From positions 46,147,587 through 46,211,586 of the forward strand of contig CM057833.1 of assembly GCA_030068075.1 (NCBI GenBank): DNA of 64,000 nucleotides, given 5' to 3'. The notes under the pieces were generated by a model. That model searched no databases, was not told the origin of the DNA, and saw only the letters and a program-made list of their open reading frames with translations. The DNA is from Paguma larvata. Lineage: Eukaryota; Chordata; Mammalia; Carnivora; Viverridae. Below are positions 43,741-56,010 of the stretch, in pieces (within the stretch, counting starts at the first letter, position 1; every line of letters starts with the position of its first letter). The position numbers were made by a program, and so were the translations under genes.

Positions 43741-43959
43741 TGTTAGGCAGAAAAATAATGATGATAATAATAATTACTATTCCCTGAATCTCTTTTTCTT
43801 CTCGTTTGTAAATCGGGGAATGCCAGTGTTGCTACATGGTTTCAGAAATGGGAAATACTGTTTACAGAGCACCTAACCCGATGGTGGGCACATAGTGGGT
43901 TCTCAAGAGATGGAGGCTATTGTTTCTACCCCCTTCCTGCCTCTGCCTGGTTTTCAGCT

Positions 43960-44540
43960 CCAGATCAATGAATGCAGCAATTTCAGTTTTCGGGGGCCTC
44001 TCCGACAGCACAGGGTGGGGGGTGAGGGGCAAACGAGGGCCTCATCAACTGGAAACCACAACCTGGAAGTGAACTTTCCTAATCAGTGCTGCAGGATTCC
44101 AACAGCTGGTTCTACTTTGAAATCAATTGGAACCCCCTGGGCCCCTTGCTCTTTCTCTGCGAGGAGCAAATGCCATCCCAGAGCTGGGATTTAGAAATTT
44201 GCCACACCGTATCAGAAACAGATCCCGCCTCTGGCAAGGTCAGGGTTGCTCAGGCCCAGGCCCCGGCTCCGGAGCCCCCATAGCCTGCCAGGTGGCCTTG
44301 GAGGCTGAGTCTCTGGCCCCAGGTCAAGGCCGCCTGTTGGTACTGCCAACAAGCACCGTCCTGTCGCCTGCTGCCTGCCGTTAGGAACAGCCACCCAAAC
44401 CGCCCAGATTTCCATTTCAAAGAGTGAGTCAAGTTCAGATGTGGAGAACACGTTCAATAACAATTTTTAGGATATGAGTGTTAGAGAGCAGCAGCAAGAA
44501 TGCATTTGATTTGGAAAGGAACTGCTTCCTAAATGCCTGC
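43960..44540. other. Repeat-poor block, possible regulatory element
   Basis: No known repeat was recognised. The block holds an E-box 'aacagctggttc' (44100-44111), a RUNX-like 'aaccaca' and ETS-like 'ttcc/ggaa' motifs close together. Short motifs of this kind occur by chance, and conservation was not testable here. Confidence 0.25.
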
Positions 44541-44704
44541 CTTGTAATTCTTTCCAGCCGGCCCCATTCTGGTGGGCCCTGGAGGGCCTTTAGGGCCCCC
44601 AGAGTGGCCAGCACTTGCCCTGGGTGCTCCAGATACCAGAGGATGTTGGCCGAATGGCTCTTTCACCGCTGCCTGAGGCTGGATGTGTCACCAGGGGAAG
44701 GAAG

Positions 44705-44890
44705 GGCAGGCTGCTCGGAGTCCTAACTCCGAGTTTACTAGCTGTATGACCTCAGGAAAATCCCTTGCCTTTTCTGAGCTTCCGTTTCCTCATCTGAAGA
44801 ATGAGGGGTCGGCTACGTGCTCTTGCAGTGCTTTCGTTTTTCCGATCCCAAGTGATCATAAATGCTATCATTGCTCAGTGAATGAAAAGT
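44705..44890 (+). repeat. MIR fossil
   Basis: 'tttactagctgtatgacctc', 'aggaaaatcccttgcctttt' and 'ccgtttcctcatctgaagaa' follow MIR. Confidence 0.8.
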
Positions 44891-44899
44891 AGCACCTGC

Positions 44900-46090
44900 C
44901 GTTAATCAAGCAGTCACCAGTCACGTTAAGTACTTTAATGTATCAATGAATGAATTGCATGAATGAATGCAAAGGCTATTATCTCTTGGAAAAGAGAGTA
45001 AAAAGAGGGTTAAGGGACGTTTTGAGCAGCTCTTATGTAGTAGACACCAGATTGGATGCCTTAAAACTTCTCTTTTCAGACTAGTGGGCATTATTACAAC
45101 AATTTATAGATCCTTGAAGAGGTAAAGGCACTTGCCACATAGGTAGAGCCAAGGATTTCCACCCAGTTTTGCTACTTGAAAAGGCTATATGGATCTATTT
45201 TGCTCCTGGATTTTGAGACCCCTTCCTAAGTTGCTGACAAACAGGAAGTGCTCAGTCCTGAGGAGGTTCTGAGTGAAGTGTGGGTGAACCAAGGAGGAGG
45301 GTCTGAGAGACCTGCTGGAGAAAGGCAGAGCCCTGCCCAGGGCGCACAGTGGGTGAGGGAGGGGTGGGAAATGGCAGAGCCCGAGTTCACGAGTCCCCAG
45401 CCTCAGGTCGGCTGTGTCTATGGGACACCCCTGACAGCCCACTGCAGGAGCTTGTCTGGGCACACCGTGACCCCTTTCTTTAGCGGAGGCTTCAGTGACA
45501 TGGATGGTAAAAAGACACCTTGGTGCAGCTTCTGGAGAAGTGGGAGGGCGTGGCAGAAAGGCAAGTAAAGCAGAGAACTCCTTCCTCCAGGATGTAGAGA
45601 CTGGGGCTTGGAATTCTGGAAACAGTGGTTTCTCCTCTGCCAGGGTACCCCACCCGCTCCTGTGTTGGTGGGTAAACCTGGTGCCGGCCTCCAAAGTCTC
45701 CCAGGGCGGGGGTGGGGCATGCCCTTCTTATAAACTGGGGGATGGACACACACATGCCCTCATCTCCCCCCCACCTCCACCTTTCTTCCCGCTTACAAGG
45801 CCTCCAGAAACACAATGAACTTTATGGAACATTCTGATGCTTGTCCCAGGGAATGTGTATTTCCTGGTGAGAGCAGAACAGAGAACCCAGAATTCCTTGC
45901 TCCCACGTAGACTCTTCTAGCTATCTGAAATTTGGTTAGTCATGTTTCCTTTATTCAACAAATATTTGCCACGCTCCTACTTTGATCCTCGCACTTCTCA
46001 ACACTAGAAGGTATAAAAATAGTGAAAAAAATAGAATTTATCACTGCCCCTGTGGCACTCAGAGTCTCATTAGAGGGTGGAGTGGAGGTA
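44900..46090. other. Gene-free sequence
   Basis: MIR-like scraps occur around 45030-45170. The 45185-45818 part is GC-rich with many overlapping frames and no coding signature. 'ggaacattctg' and 'gggaatgtgtatttcc' near 45826-45866 resemble steroid-receptor half-sites and TEAD motifs but are isolated. Confidence 0.35.
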
Positions 46091-46099
46091 GGGGGAATA

Positions 46100-46545
46100 G
46101 TAGTTTCCTATGGATACCATAACAAAAGGCCAGAAACCGAATGTCTTAAAATAACAGAAATTTATCCTCTCATGGTTCTGGAGGCCAGAAGCCTGAAATC
46201 AAGGTGTTGGTGGAGTTGGGTCCTTCTGCTGAAGGCTCTGAGGGGGAATCTGTTTCAGGCCTGTCACCAGCTTCTGTGGCTCCTGCAATCCTTAGTATTC
46301 CTTTTTTTTTTTTTTTTTACAGATACATCATTCCAATCCCTATCTCTGTCTTCATATCATCTCCTCTGTGTGTCTTCTCTCCTTTTGTTAGGACACCGGC
46401 CACTGGATTTAAAGCCCACTTTGATCAAGGATGGGCCCATTTCGAGAACCTCGTCTCTATCTACGAAGGTCTTTTTCCAAATAAGGTCATATTTATCGGG
46501 TGCCAGGTGGGGATATCTTTTGGGGGACCTCCATGCAACCCATTT
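46100..46545 (-). repeat. MLT1-type MaLR LTR, reversed
   Basis: 'tagtttcctatggataccat', 'ttaaaataacagaaattta', 'ggttctggaggccagaagcc', 'aatcaaggtgttggtgg', 'aaggctctgagggggaatc' and 'ggatatcttttgggggacct' run in order. A poly-T of about 18 bases at 46301-46318 lies inside. The 181-codon frame starting at 46022 is this LTR, not a gene. Confidence 0.85.
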
Positions 46546-47115
46546 GCAGGAGGCGAGAATAAAATGAAATAAACAAACAATTACATAATTGCACACTGTG
46601 GTCAGTGGTGAGATAGGAAAAGAAACCTGAAAAGTTGTGGGATGGAGATAGTACACCTGTTGAATACTTAACTGCTCCGAACCTCACATTCTTTATCCGG
46701 ACAATGGAGAATTATAATGGCTAGCTCACGAAGTTGATGTAAGGACTCAATTGCTTGAGAGTTAAATATATAATTGCTGATGGAAAAAATGATGGAAATA
46801 TTCCTGGCTAATTGTTGTGTATAGGATTTCTTCTACTGGCCTCAAATTGCTTCCTCCTCCTCATTCATTCATTTAGTATATTGCCAGCTTTTATTCTGTG
46901 CTAGACTTTTTTTATAGGCTCTCTCTAGAGATACTGCAGGGACCAAAATCAACAAAAATTCGGTTCCCTCATTGAGCTTACATTTTCATCATTGTGGTGG
47001 TTAATTTTGTCAGCTTGACTGGGTGACAGGATGCCTAGTATGTGGTTAGATGTTATTTGGGGTTTGTCTGTGAGGGTATTTTTGGATAAGATTAACATTT
47101 TAAGCAATGTTTAAT

Positions 47116-47303
47116 GGGGCGCCTGAGTGGCTCAGTGGGTTAACGGTCTGACTTTAGCTCAGGTCATGATCTCACAGTTCACAAGTTCAAACCCCACATG
47201 GGGCTCACTGCCATCAACACAGAGCCCACTTCAGATCTTCTGTCCCTGTCTTTCTCTGCCCCTGTCCTGTTCTCTCTCTCAGAAATAAATAAAACATTTA
47301 AAA
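47116..47303 (+). mobile_element. Felid SINE inserted in the tail of another SINE
   Basis: 'ggggcgcctgagtggctcag', 'aagttcaaaccccacatg' and 'agaaataaataaaac' are present. It is flanked by 'aatgttta' at 47106-47113 and 47304-47311, which is itself tail sequence of the reversed SINE that follows. Confidence 0.92.
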
Positions 47304-47426
47304 AATGTTTACTTATTTATTTTTGAGAGCGCCTGACATGGGGCTCAAAACCATGAGCCGTGAGAGCATGACCTGAGCCAAAATCAAGAGTCAGATGCTC
47401 AACTGACCGAACCACCCAGGCGCCCC
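47304..47426 (-). mobile_element. Felid SINE with internal deletion, reversed
   Basis: Tail 'acttatttatttttgagag' jumps directly to 'cgcctgacatggggctc' and ends 'accacccaggcgcccc'. The middle region is missing. Copies of 'aagatt(a/c)acattt(t/a)' at 47088-47102, 47427-47440 and 47461-47474 mark the host target site, duplicated more than once. Confidence 0.9.
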
Positions 47427-48764
47427 AAGATTCACATTTATTTATTTATTTATTTATTCCAAGATTCACATTTAAATCAGTAGACTGAATAAAGCAGATT
47501 GCCTTCCTGAATGTGGGTGGGCCTCATCCAATCAGGTGAAGGTCTGAATAGAATAAAAGGATTGATTCTTCCCTGAGTAAGAGAAAATTCTATTTGGTGG
47601 ACTTTGAACTGAGACACGGGCAGTTTTCCTGCCTGATGACTCAGCCGGAAACATCAGCTCTTCCTGAGTCTCCAGGCTGCTAGCTTTCAGACTTGAATTG
47701 CGCCACTGGCTATCCTCATTCACAGGCCTTTGGACTCAGACTGGAACTCAACCGTTGGCTCTCCTGGGTCTCCAGCTTGCTGGCTGTAGGTCTTGGGACT
47801 TGTCAGGCTTTATGGTCATGGGAATTAATTCCTTGTCATCTCTCTCTCTCTCTCTCTCTGATTCTGTTCCTCTAGAGAACCCTGACAGATGCAGTCATAG
47901 TCATCATAATCTCCTCTGTATTTGTCTAGCACCCACTTCATCTGTTATCTCTTTTTTATTCACAAAGCAGCACTGTGAAATAAGCAGAACAAGTATCGTG
48001 AAAATCACCACCTTACAGGGGAGGAAACCGAGCCCCAGTGAGGATTCTCTTTAACTGCTACAGCACAGGGTTGATTCCCCCCCCAAAGACAAATGTCTTG
48101 GTGTCCCTGTAGCCAGAGGACATGTAGGAAGCTGGATGGAAAGGTTGTACTCAAGTCAGGTTTTCTAAACCTCCTTAACAAGGGAGCCATATTTTAATTA
48201 TTATCATTTTTCTTTTTGCGACTGGGGTGGAAAAACAATTCCTCTCTTCTTTGATTTTTAATATAGCATTGGTCATCAGTGAGAAGCCCCTTACGATTCC
48301 CTGAGGGAGAAATAGGAGACTGCTAAAATGTGGGCTCGGCAGGTGAAATAATAGACACTCAAGATCTTTCAGGAAAGCTCCAACTGGACTTTAAAAAGAA
48401 GTCTAGATACGTCATGGGAACTCAGGTTTAAAATGCATTCAGAATTTATCAATTTCAGCCCCTTCCTTACACTGAAGCCCAGAACGGTCAGCCGTCTTCC
48501 CAAGGACCACAGATTGAAAGAAGTATATTGACATTACTGGACTTCCAGTCAAGCATACTGTTTATTATATAACACTTCTATAGTGAACGCGAAGACCGGC
48601 CTCCCGTCCACCCAGCTCCTGGGGTCGTTTCATGGCAAACTTGTGGCATGAGAATGGAGAGGTGGTGGCAGGCGTGTTCACATTTGTTTTCTCTATATTC
48701 TTTGCTCTCTTGCCATCCTTCAATACACAGATTACCGCTCATGACGCCCTTTCCCATTTGTAAG

Positions 48765-48960
48765 CAAGGTATTTGGAGTCAGACAGACCCTGGTTTCAGT
48801 TCCAGCTCTGTTGCTCACTAGCAGGGGAAACCTGAGCAAATTACATGGCAACTCTGACCTCTGTGTTTTTTTACCCACCAAATAGAGAGATAAGGCATGC
48901 AAAACACTCAGCCCAGTGCCTGACATAGTAAGTGCTCAGAAAATGTTACCAATTATCGTT
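48765..48960 (+). repeat. MIR fossil, near complete
   Basis: 'gtatttggagtcagacagac', 'cctggtttcagttccagctc', 'gttgctcactagcagggg' and 'cccagtgcctgacatagtaa' follow MIR. Confidence 0.85.
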
Positions 48961-49316
48961 AACGTGAAATCTGGTGTCAAGGGAGGTGGGGAGCACACAC
49001 TAGGTCTTCAAGGCTTGGTTCAAGGTTGCCTCCGCTGCTCACCCCAGCTAGCAGCTAGTGCTTTCTCCTCCGAATACTAAAGTAAGTTAACCGGGCCTTT
49101 CGTGGTACTTGGCACACGTGTTGTCTTGCATTGTTGCTAGATATCATCATGGGAAGGGAAGCCTTTTTCTTCTCAAGTTCAGGTTTGTTTGTTTATTTGT
49201 TTTCCTTTCTATCTGTAAAACAGGAGGTGGGGGAAGGGGGCATACCTGCCTCACAGGAGTTGTGAGAGGTTGAAGTATGATAGTGTCAGACGAACTGAAC
49301 AACATGAAGCAAGCTC

Positions 49317-49351
49317 TCATTCATTCATTCATTCATTCATTCATTCATTCA
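49317..49351 (+). repeat. (TCAT)n microsatellite
   Basis: About eight to nine TCAT units in the 5' part of an L2-like context ('tggcatggtgcttggtgc'). Confidence 0.95.
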
Positions 49352-49639
49352 CTCGCTTGTCTATAGAGGAAAAGCTCTGTGTGTCTGGCATGGTGCTTGG
49401 TGCAAACGTGACCGTGTCTCTATCTCCATGGACTTCACGGTTAAAGAGGAAATTTCACTATATGAGACCGTGATGGTTGTGATTTTAATAATTCTTGCCA
49501 TCAGATTTCCTGGATAGATGCAAGCCGTGGCATGGCAGGGGCGTTCATGAATATGACTGAAACATATCAGGAGTCAGGTCAGAAACGGCACCTGTGAAGC
49601 TGCAGAGAATGATCATGCCTCTCCTCTGTCTAAGCTTCT

Positions 49640-49900
49640 TCAATGGCTCCGAGGACAGAATCCTAGCTTCTGAGCAGGCATCTTCTTCATGTAACTAATG
49701 CCTCATTGCTCCGCCCTCTGTAAATCTCACTTCCTGCTGCGGCCGCACAGAACTCCACTCAGATCCCTCAGACTGTCATTCCTTTCCTCGTGCTGTTCCC
49801 TCTGCCAAGGACGCAATTCCTGTTTCTTCTTCTCTGCTTCACAAATGCTAGCCTGTCCTGTAAGACACCACCTCTTCTCAGGGGATCCTTAGGGAGGGAC
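49640..49900. repeat. L2-type fossil
   Basis: 'cattgctccgccctctgtaa', 'cctcgtgctgttccctctgc' and 'gtaagacaccacctcttctc' follow the same L2 segment seen at 26530 and 31005. Confidence 0.5.
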
Positions 49901-50479
49901 AGGCACCTGAGTGCTTAGTGGCGTCCCACCACTAAAATGGTAAATGTGAGCATCTGTATTTTTGTCTGTGCCCCTAAGAGATGGAGCCCTGTTTATGCCA
50001 GCAACTCGGTGTTTCTGACACCCAGCTGAGAGCTTGGGACAGAGAACGGCTCAGCGCAAACGGGTGAGGTGAATGAATGAATACATGTCAGTCATTCTTA
50101 GCCACCTTCTCAAGACCTGAGTTGAATACGTTCATCAAGTGTCCAGTCAAAGCGCGTTGGGGAGCAAAAACTGCTTTTCCGCCACTTCCAAGATGGGGAG
50201 TTTGGTTTTCGCCCAAGGTCACTTGGGGCTGTCTGAATCTGTTGCCAGTATAAATATAGGTGTGGAGTTCAAGGATGCCAAGGGTAGCTGGAGTCTGCCA
50301 GCAGGAGGAGATTTGAAGGCTCCTTGTCTCCCCAAAGGGCTCAGAAGTGATTCTCACTGTTGTTACAATCAGGAAAGGGGAAGAATGCCCCATTTCACCA
50401 AATGTTTGCGACCCCGGACTTGATTCACTGGTGGTCCAAGAAGTGCCTCCTTTCAATTAACTTTCTCCTAGGAGCCCCA

Positions 50480-50610
50480 TGGTATAATCCAGGAATTCGT
50501 GCCATTGGGGTCCGAAGGACTGGACTGGGATCCCGGTTCTACTAACTGGTTGTGTGACCTGGGAACCCCTCTTAGCCTTGGTTTCTCCTTGGTAGGGTAC
50601 TCACATTGCA
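50480..50610 (+). repeat. MIR fossil, partial
   Basis: 'ctggactgggatcccggttc', 'tactaactggttgtgtgacc' and 'ttagccttggtttctcc' follow MIR. Confidence 0.65.
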
Positions 50611-50829
50611 GTGGACCAGACCCAAAAGGATGACATCTATACTACATAGCCCATGGTCCAGTGGCTTCTGTATCTTCCTTCCCTATCCCAGAAACTCACC
50701 TTGAACATGCTCCCAGTCATTGCCGTTGATGAGCCGCCTTTGAGCTTGGGAAGATGTTTCCCGAAGTCCAGGATTGAGAACAGTGGCCCTAAAGCTCATA
50801 GGTTGGGGTAATTACCATGGACCAGGCTA

Positions 50830-51000
50830 TCCTTACATGTTTGTGTATGTAGTTCTTTTCAGTAGCCCTGTGGGGAGATGCTGTCATCATCCAGTATTGT
50901 CATTCTCAATTCTCAGATGAAGAGACTGAGGGCCAGAGAAAGGCCACACAGATGAAAAGCAGGGAGCCAGGGATTCCGGCTCAAGAGACCAGTGGGACTG
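50830..51000 (-). repeat. MIR fossil
   Basis: 'ctcaattctcagatgaagag', 'actgagggccagagaaaggc' and 'agggagccagggattccggc' are reversed MIR. Confidence 0.75.
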
Positions 51001-51204
51001 ACAGAGCTAGTCTACCATTCACAACTCCACCAATTGGAGATTTTGGTGAACAGCAGTTAACTAGTAGTGCCAAACCCAGCCACTAAAATCCCAGTCTACA
51101 GCGAACAGACTTGGTCCTCTGGGAAGTTTGTGGAGGTCACAGTATCGACAAGCGTATTTTGGAATATTGAAAACACTTCTAGGTACCTTGTCACATTGTC
51201 TCTT

Positions 51205-51455
51205 GTTTTTTAAGTCTTTAAATATTTTTTAATGTTTATTTGTTTACTTATTATTTATTCATTTTGGGGAGAGAGAGAGACAGAGTGCAACCAGAGGAGG
51301 GGCAGAGAGAGAAGAGACACAGAATCCAAAGCAGGCTCTAGGCTCCAAGAGCTCTGTCAGCACAGAACCCCATATGGGGCTCGAACCCACGAACCATGAG
51401 ATCATGACCTGAGCTGAAATCAGACACTTAACCGACTGAGCCACCCAAGCACACC
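51205..51455 (-). mobile_element. Felid tRNA-derived SINE, reversed
   Basis: 'gtttatttgtttacttatta', 'gtcagcacagaaccccatat' and 'gagccacccaagcacacc' are present. 'cattgtct' at 51194-51201 and 51461-51468 is the probable target-site duplication. Confidence 0.93.
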
Positions 51456-51526
51456 TCTCTCATTGTCTTTACCATCCTCCAGGTCCCTTTGAGTCCAGGG
51501 ATCTAAGATCAGAAACCCCAATATAT

Positions 51527-51736
51527 GGGGCTGGGTGGCTCAGTCGGTTGGGCGTCTAGCTTCGGCTCAGGTGGTTTGTGAGTTTATGAGTTCGAGCCCC
51601 ACGTCCAGCTCTGTGCTGACATCTCAGAGCCTGGAGCCTGCTTCAGATTCTGTGTCTCTCTCTCTGCCCCACCCCCACTCATGCTCTGTCTCTCTCTTTC
51701 AAGAATAAATAAACATTAAAAATAATTTAAAAAAAA
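51527..51736 (+). mobile_element. Felid SINE with small head deletions
   Basis: 'ggggctgggtggctcagtcg' lacks the usual 'cac/cgc' after the G run, and the 'catgatctcg' motif is missing. The rest is complete to 'aagaataaataaacatt'. A perfect 15-bp duplication 'agaaaccccaatata' lies at 51511-51525 and 51737-51751. Confidence 0.95.
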
Positions 51737-52069
51737 AGAAACCCCAATATAATAATCTAACCTTCTGAAAAAAATCACCAGAGTGATTTTTTTTAATGAC
51801 AGCTGTAATCAAAATGCTAATTACCACATTTAGTGCCTTGCTTGAGTTCAATAAGTAATATATTTTATCAAAAACATCTTAAAATTTACCAATAATTTTT
51901 CACGTAATGAATCATTTGATGCTAGTAATAATAATAGCAGTAGTAGTAATAACCATGACTCATCAAGAGATACTTTATTAGGCCATTTTTAAGTATTATT
52001 TACTTTTCAAAACAATGAAGGCCGTATAGTATTTTCTCTGGCTTACAGATGAGGAAGCCATTTCATTCA

Positions 52070-52240
52070 TTACCTCATTCGATCTTTGTCTTAATCCTTT
52101 GAGACTGGTTCTTTTATGATCACAGATGAGGGAACTGAAGCCCAGGAGGCTAAGAAACACAGCAAATTAGAGGCAGAGCTGGGTCTCGAACCCAAATTTT
52201 TCTCACTCAAAAGTCTGGGTTCCGAATCACCATGCTGTAG
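52070..52240 (-). repeat. MIR fossil
   Basis: 'cagatgagggaactgaagcc', 'caggaggctaagaaacacag' and 'gagctgggtctcgaacccaa' are reversed MIR. Confidence 0.8.
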
Positions 52241-52244
52241 TTCT

Positions 52245-53520
52245 CAAAATAACCCACGATGGAGACAGAGATTATCCCCATTTTGCAACGAGGAAGCAGG
52301 TAATGGGAGGGGAAATGGTGTATCTAATACTCTGCCAGCTTCACCGTGCCCTCTGGAGACCATATGCTTAGTGGTTGCCCATAAGGGCTATGGAGTGGCT
52401 TGCACGGAGCACAGTGCCAGAGCATGGGGAGCTATCGGTAAATGAGAGCTGTTGTCATTTACAGTGTGGGAGTTCGGCAGCCCGTGGCCTTGGGTTCAAA
52501 CCTGGTACCTGTGTCCTGGACTTGTCTGCAGTCGGTTTTGTGTTGGCTTGAGCTTGGATCACAGGACTTTTCTATCATTTCCGTTCAATGCCCGCTGATG
52601 ACACATCAGCCCGATAAAGGCCATCTGAATCTCTGCAAGGAAAGGCTCCCTTTGTGGGAGGTCCTTCTGAATGGATGTGGCCTTCAGGAGACCCTTGGAG
52701 CAGAGACCGGGTCCCTGACTCACACTGAGCTGTCCCTTATCCGGCCCAGGAGCCGCCCACCTCTCTCGAACCCCGTGTTGTCTTCTTGGCACAGGCCTCC
52801 GGCTGCAGACTTTGGACTCCAGGCTGCAGAATTACTCACTCACTGATTCCTCCTTTGGCATCTGCGAGAATCCAGGAAGAGGGCTTTGTAGTCTCTCTTT
52901 CTCACTCGGCTTTTTCCCTGCCTCCTTTATTGGTTGAATTGCTAGAGCCAAAGCTGAATTTCTGTCCCATTTTCTCCGAGGACCAGTATCTGGCAAGAAT
53001 CATCTCTGTACTTGAGAGGCTGGGGAGAAGTCAAACACCAGTCCTGGCTCTTTGCCTCTCGAGGCAGAGTTAGTCACTTGGTTACTGCTGGCTGAAATTG
53101 ATCAGAGATGTCATGGGGAGGAAATGCGCTTCTCATGAGTTAGCAGAGCATGGTTTAAAAAAAAAAAAAAAAGGCCTTTTTATTGTGCAGAGAAAGTTTC
53201 ATGGCAAACCGCTTCCCTCTTCTGAGAGGTCTGACTCCAATCCCCTAGACGCCGCCGTTAACACTTCCGTTCTCGGTGCAGGGAAGTCATGGGAAGCCTG
53301 GACAAAGGTGTGGCATTGGGGAGAAGGAAAATTAGATGTTCTACACACGGTGTTTCCTTTTATCTCCTGTACAACCGATTGTCACCATCCCTATTTTCAA
53401 GGTAAAACATGCTAAATTTGGAATGGTGTCTGAATTTGCCCTTCCTATCCAAGTTTACAGTAGTAACTGGCAGAGCAGACACAGGGACCTACATCTGTCC
53501 AGAGCCAAAGCCACAGTAGG
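52245..53520. other. Gene-free sequence
   Basis: A MIR-like piece lies at 52255-52300 ('atccccattttgcaacgagg'). There is an A16 run at about 53157-53172. The 134-codon frame at 52442-52846 lacks any domain or splice context. Confidence 0.4.
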
Positions 53521-53529
53521 GAAGTGGCT

Positions 53530-53585
53530 CTTCTCTCCCCTCTTTCTCTCTCTCTTTCTCTCTCTCCCTCTTCCCCTTTTCATCT
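53530..53585 (+). repeat. CT-rich low-complexity tract
   Basis: Irregular TC/TTTC/CCC units, polypyrimidine on the + strand. Confidence 0.85.
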
Positions 53586-53959
53586 TTTTCCCACTTGTCA
53601 CTTCCTCCCACCCCCACTCTTTAAGGAGTCAGAAATTTCCCGAAGGATTAAATAACACAATACACTACCTTGCATACAGTAGGTGCTCAACGAATACCCA
53701 TTAAATCTGAATTGCTGTGCCACGGCTTTTAAGAGTGTTTGCATTTTCAAAAAGAACTCCTGGAAAAGATAATACCTAACAGCAACAACTAAGTGGTGAA
53801 TTTCTAGCACAGGTGATCTTCAGTGGGACATTTCTTTCCTTTCTCCCTCCCACTCTTTGTTCCTCCCTCCTGCCTCTCTTCTTTCCTTCCTCTAAGATTC
53901 TCTCGCTCTTGCGAAACAAATCCTGACACTAACTTCGGTGCTTGATAAATATTTACTGA

Positions 53960-54110
53960 TTTAAACCTCATTACCACTGAATGTTATGTAAGTACTACTA
54001 TTATCAGCAGCATCCCATTTTGCTAATAAGTAAATGGGGCACAGAGAGAGTGGCTTAGTTTTCTGCCTAGGAACACACAGCTTACAATCAGCAGAGCAGG
54101 AGTTGTAAGG
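53960..54110 (-). repeat. MIR fossil
   Basis: 'cccattttgctaataagtaa', 'atggggcacagagagagtgg' and 'aggaacacacagcttacaat' are reversed MIR. Confidence 0.65.
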
Positions 54111-54209
54111 TGGGTGGGTGGTCAGGTTCTCTAACCACCACCAGGGCTCTGTTCTGCCTGTCGAGGCAGGAATGGCTTCCTGGAGGCACTTCTATCCCTT
54201 CCACCTACC

Positions 54210-54385
54210 TGACATTGTACAATTTCCAAGGTATCTCCCACCATTTATCCTAACCACCATCTGCGAAGTAGAGGCTATGGTCCCTTTTAGCAACAGAGTG
54301 AAATGCAAGCTCTGAAAATGTAAGCGACTTGCTCAAGGTCACACAACGGGTAAGGGGGCAGAGCTTGAAAGCCAGACCAACTTGT
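54210..54385 (-). repeat. MIR fossil
   Basis: 'cttttagcaacagagtgaaa', 'gcgacttgctcaaggtcaca' and 'caacgggtaagggggcagag' are reversed MIR. Confidence 0.65.
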
Positions 54386-54505
54386 GGCCCATTTATTTCT
54401 ATGAATGAGGCTGGTGCTGAGGAATTAGAGCTGAGCAGAGCAAAGACAAAGCATTAAGCAGTAAAAAAGGATGCTCAGTGTGTTCGTTTTTTCTTAAGAG
54501 AGGAA

Positions 54506-54506
<1 letters not shown>

Positions 54507-54542
<36 letters not shown>
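54507..54542 (+). repeat. (TG)n microsatellite
   Basis: Eighteen uninterrupted TG units. Confidence 0.97.
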
Positions 54543-54547
<5 letters not shown>

Positions 54548-55789
54548 GTCATAAAAGTAGTCTTCAGACCTTGAGGTTTTAATAAAATGTGAAAAACATT
54601 TTACCAGCACCCTCCCTTTCCTCCTGGATTTTAGGCTCTGCATAATTTAAGGAAATGTAATCCATATGTTTGATTATTCATACTTCCATCATCAAAAAAT
54701 ATTGTTGATTCTTTGAGGAGCTTTTGATGTTCTGGAAGCCAATTTTTTTTTTTCGAGGGCAGTGGAGAAGAGAGAATTTAAAAAAAAAAATTCTCCCTTT
54801 TCCTACTATTTTATTTCCCTTGAAAAAACATTTTATGGCATTTGAGTGGGAGATGAACAAGTGGTCACTAGAATATTCCACTTTTTCCTACAGATTTTTA
54901 ATAGAGTGATGAGTCCAGGAGTGCAGTTCTTGGTCTCAGGGCTCCGACGTGCAGGGAGGCAGTTAATATTTATGGGAAGCCTACCCGTGAAGCCACTTTA
55001 TGTACAAGGCCTTATGCGGTGTTCACAACCCCCTGAAAAAGAGGTGCTGTTGGCGCTGTTTCATAGAAAAGGGGAGTAAGGCTCTGAGGCCAGAGTGGTC
55101 CAGTTGGGGTGCAGATCTGGCGTTTGCCCTACCCTCAAGCTGCGCCACTCACTCTTCTCAGCTTCTTTGAGAAAATACGAAAGTATACTGCCATCCAATC
55201 AACACATTATCGAATTCCATTCTTGTCATCGTCCCTATATCTCTAACCAACCTCTGCACCCAAACCACACCTTCCCAGGAGCCCTTGCTCACCCCTCCCG
55301 GCAGTAGGAGCTGAGAGTTCGAATTCAGTGTCCCTGTTCACTATCTACTGTGCGCTGATTGTAGAACAAGGTTCAGGGAGTGACAGAGATGAATCAGACC
55401 AGTCCCCTCTCCTCTGGAACACGAAATCAAGATGTGCTCCACCATACGCACCCCTGCCAGGGCATGACACCACTAGAGCCTACATGCCACTCCTCAAAGA
55501 GACCCTCCCCAGCCTGGCCTCCCGTCGAAAGAAACCTCCAACTACATTCCATTACTTCAATCTATTGTAACCTGCAACACGGAGCTTTTTATAAGAGGAT
55601 ATTTTTCTTGTTTCTCTATCTTTTTTTCTAGTTTATTATCTCTCCACTCCTCTCCCCTTCCTGCCAGGAGTAGAGCAATCCCTGGCATACAGAAAGCATG
55701 TAAGAAATATTTGTTGAAGGAAAGCATGTTTTATTCATCACCGTATCCCTAGGCTTTGAAACAGTCTAGCTATTTAATAGTAATACTAT

Positions 55790-56010
55790 CTAGTATTTAT
55801 TGAGCACTTATGTTCCAAATGTTCTTTGAAGGATTTTACATGTATTATCTCACTTAGCCTTATGAGAAACCTCGGAGGTATTTCCATTTGTTATTCCCAT
55901 TTACAAGTGAGGAAGTCAAGACACAGAAAGGCCAAGATGCCACAGCTAGCAAGAAGTGAGGCTGAGTTTCAAACCCAGGTGATCTTCACCCCAGAGCTGG
56001 AGGCCTTAAC
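55790..56010 (-). repeat. MIR fossil, near complete
   Basis: 'tttattgagcacttatgttc', 'tttacatgtattatctcact', 'ttacaagtgaggaagtcaag' and 'tttcaaacccaggtgatc' are reversed MIR. Confidence 0.85.

Larger units (their letters stand above)
46990..47890 (+). repeat. Old LTR-like element with nested SINEs
   Basis: 'ggtggttaattttgtcagct', 'tgactgggtgacaggatgcc' and 'gtctgtgagggtatttttgg' lie left of the SINEs. 'ctgaataaagcagattgcct', 'gaatgtgggtgggcctcatc', 'cctgggtctccagcttgctg' and 'tctagagaaccctgacaga' lie right of them. Together they follow a known old LTR-like dispersed repeat whose family name I cannot assign. Confidence 0.7.

Noticed and set aside
46022..46567. 181-codon open frame on the + strand
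   Set aside because: It lies almost wholly in a reversed MLT1-type LTR including a poly-T run.
49317..49351. CRISPR-like or other short regular repeat array
   Set aside because: Simple TCAT microsatellite in a mammalian genome; the other periodic tracts are also microsatellites.
54750..54805. Short palindrome 'gagaattt'/'aaattctc' around a poly-A
   Set aside because: Eight-base arms around homopolymer sequence are expected by chance in AT-rich DNA.
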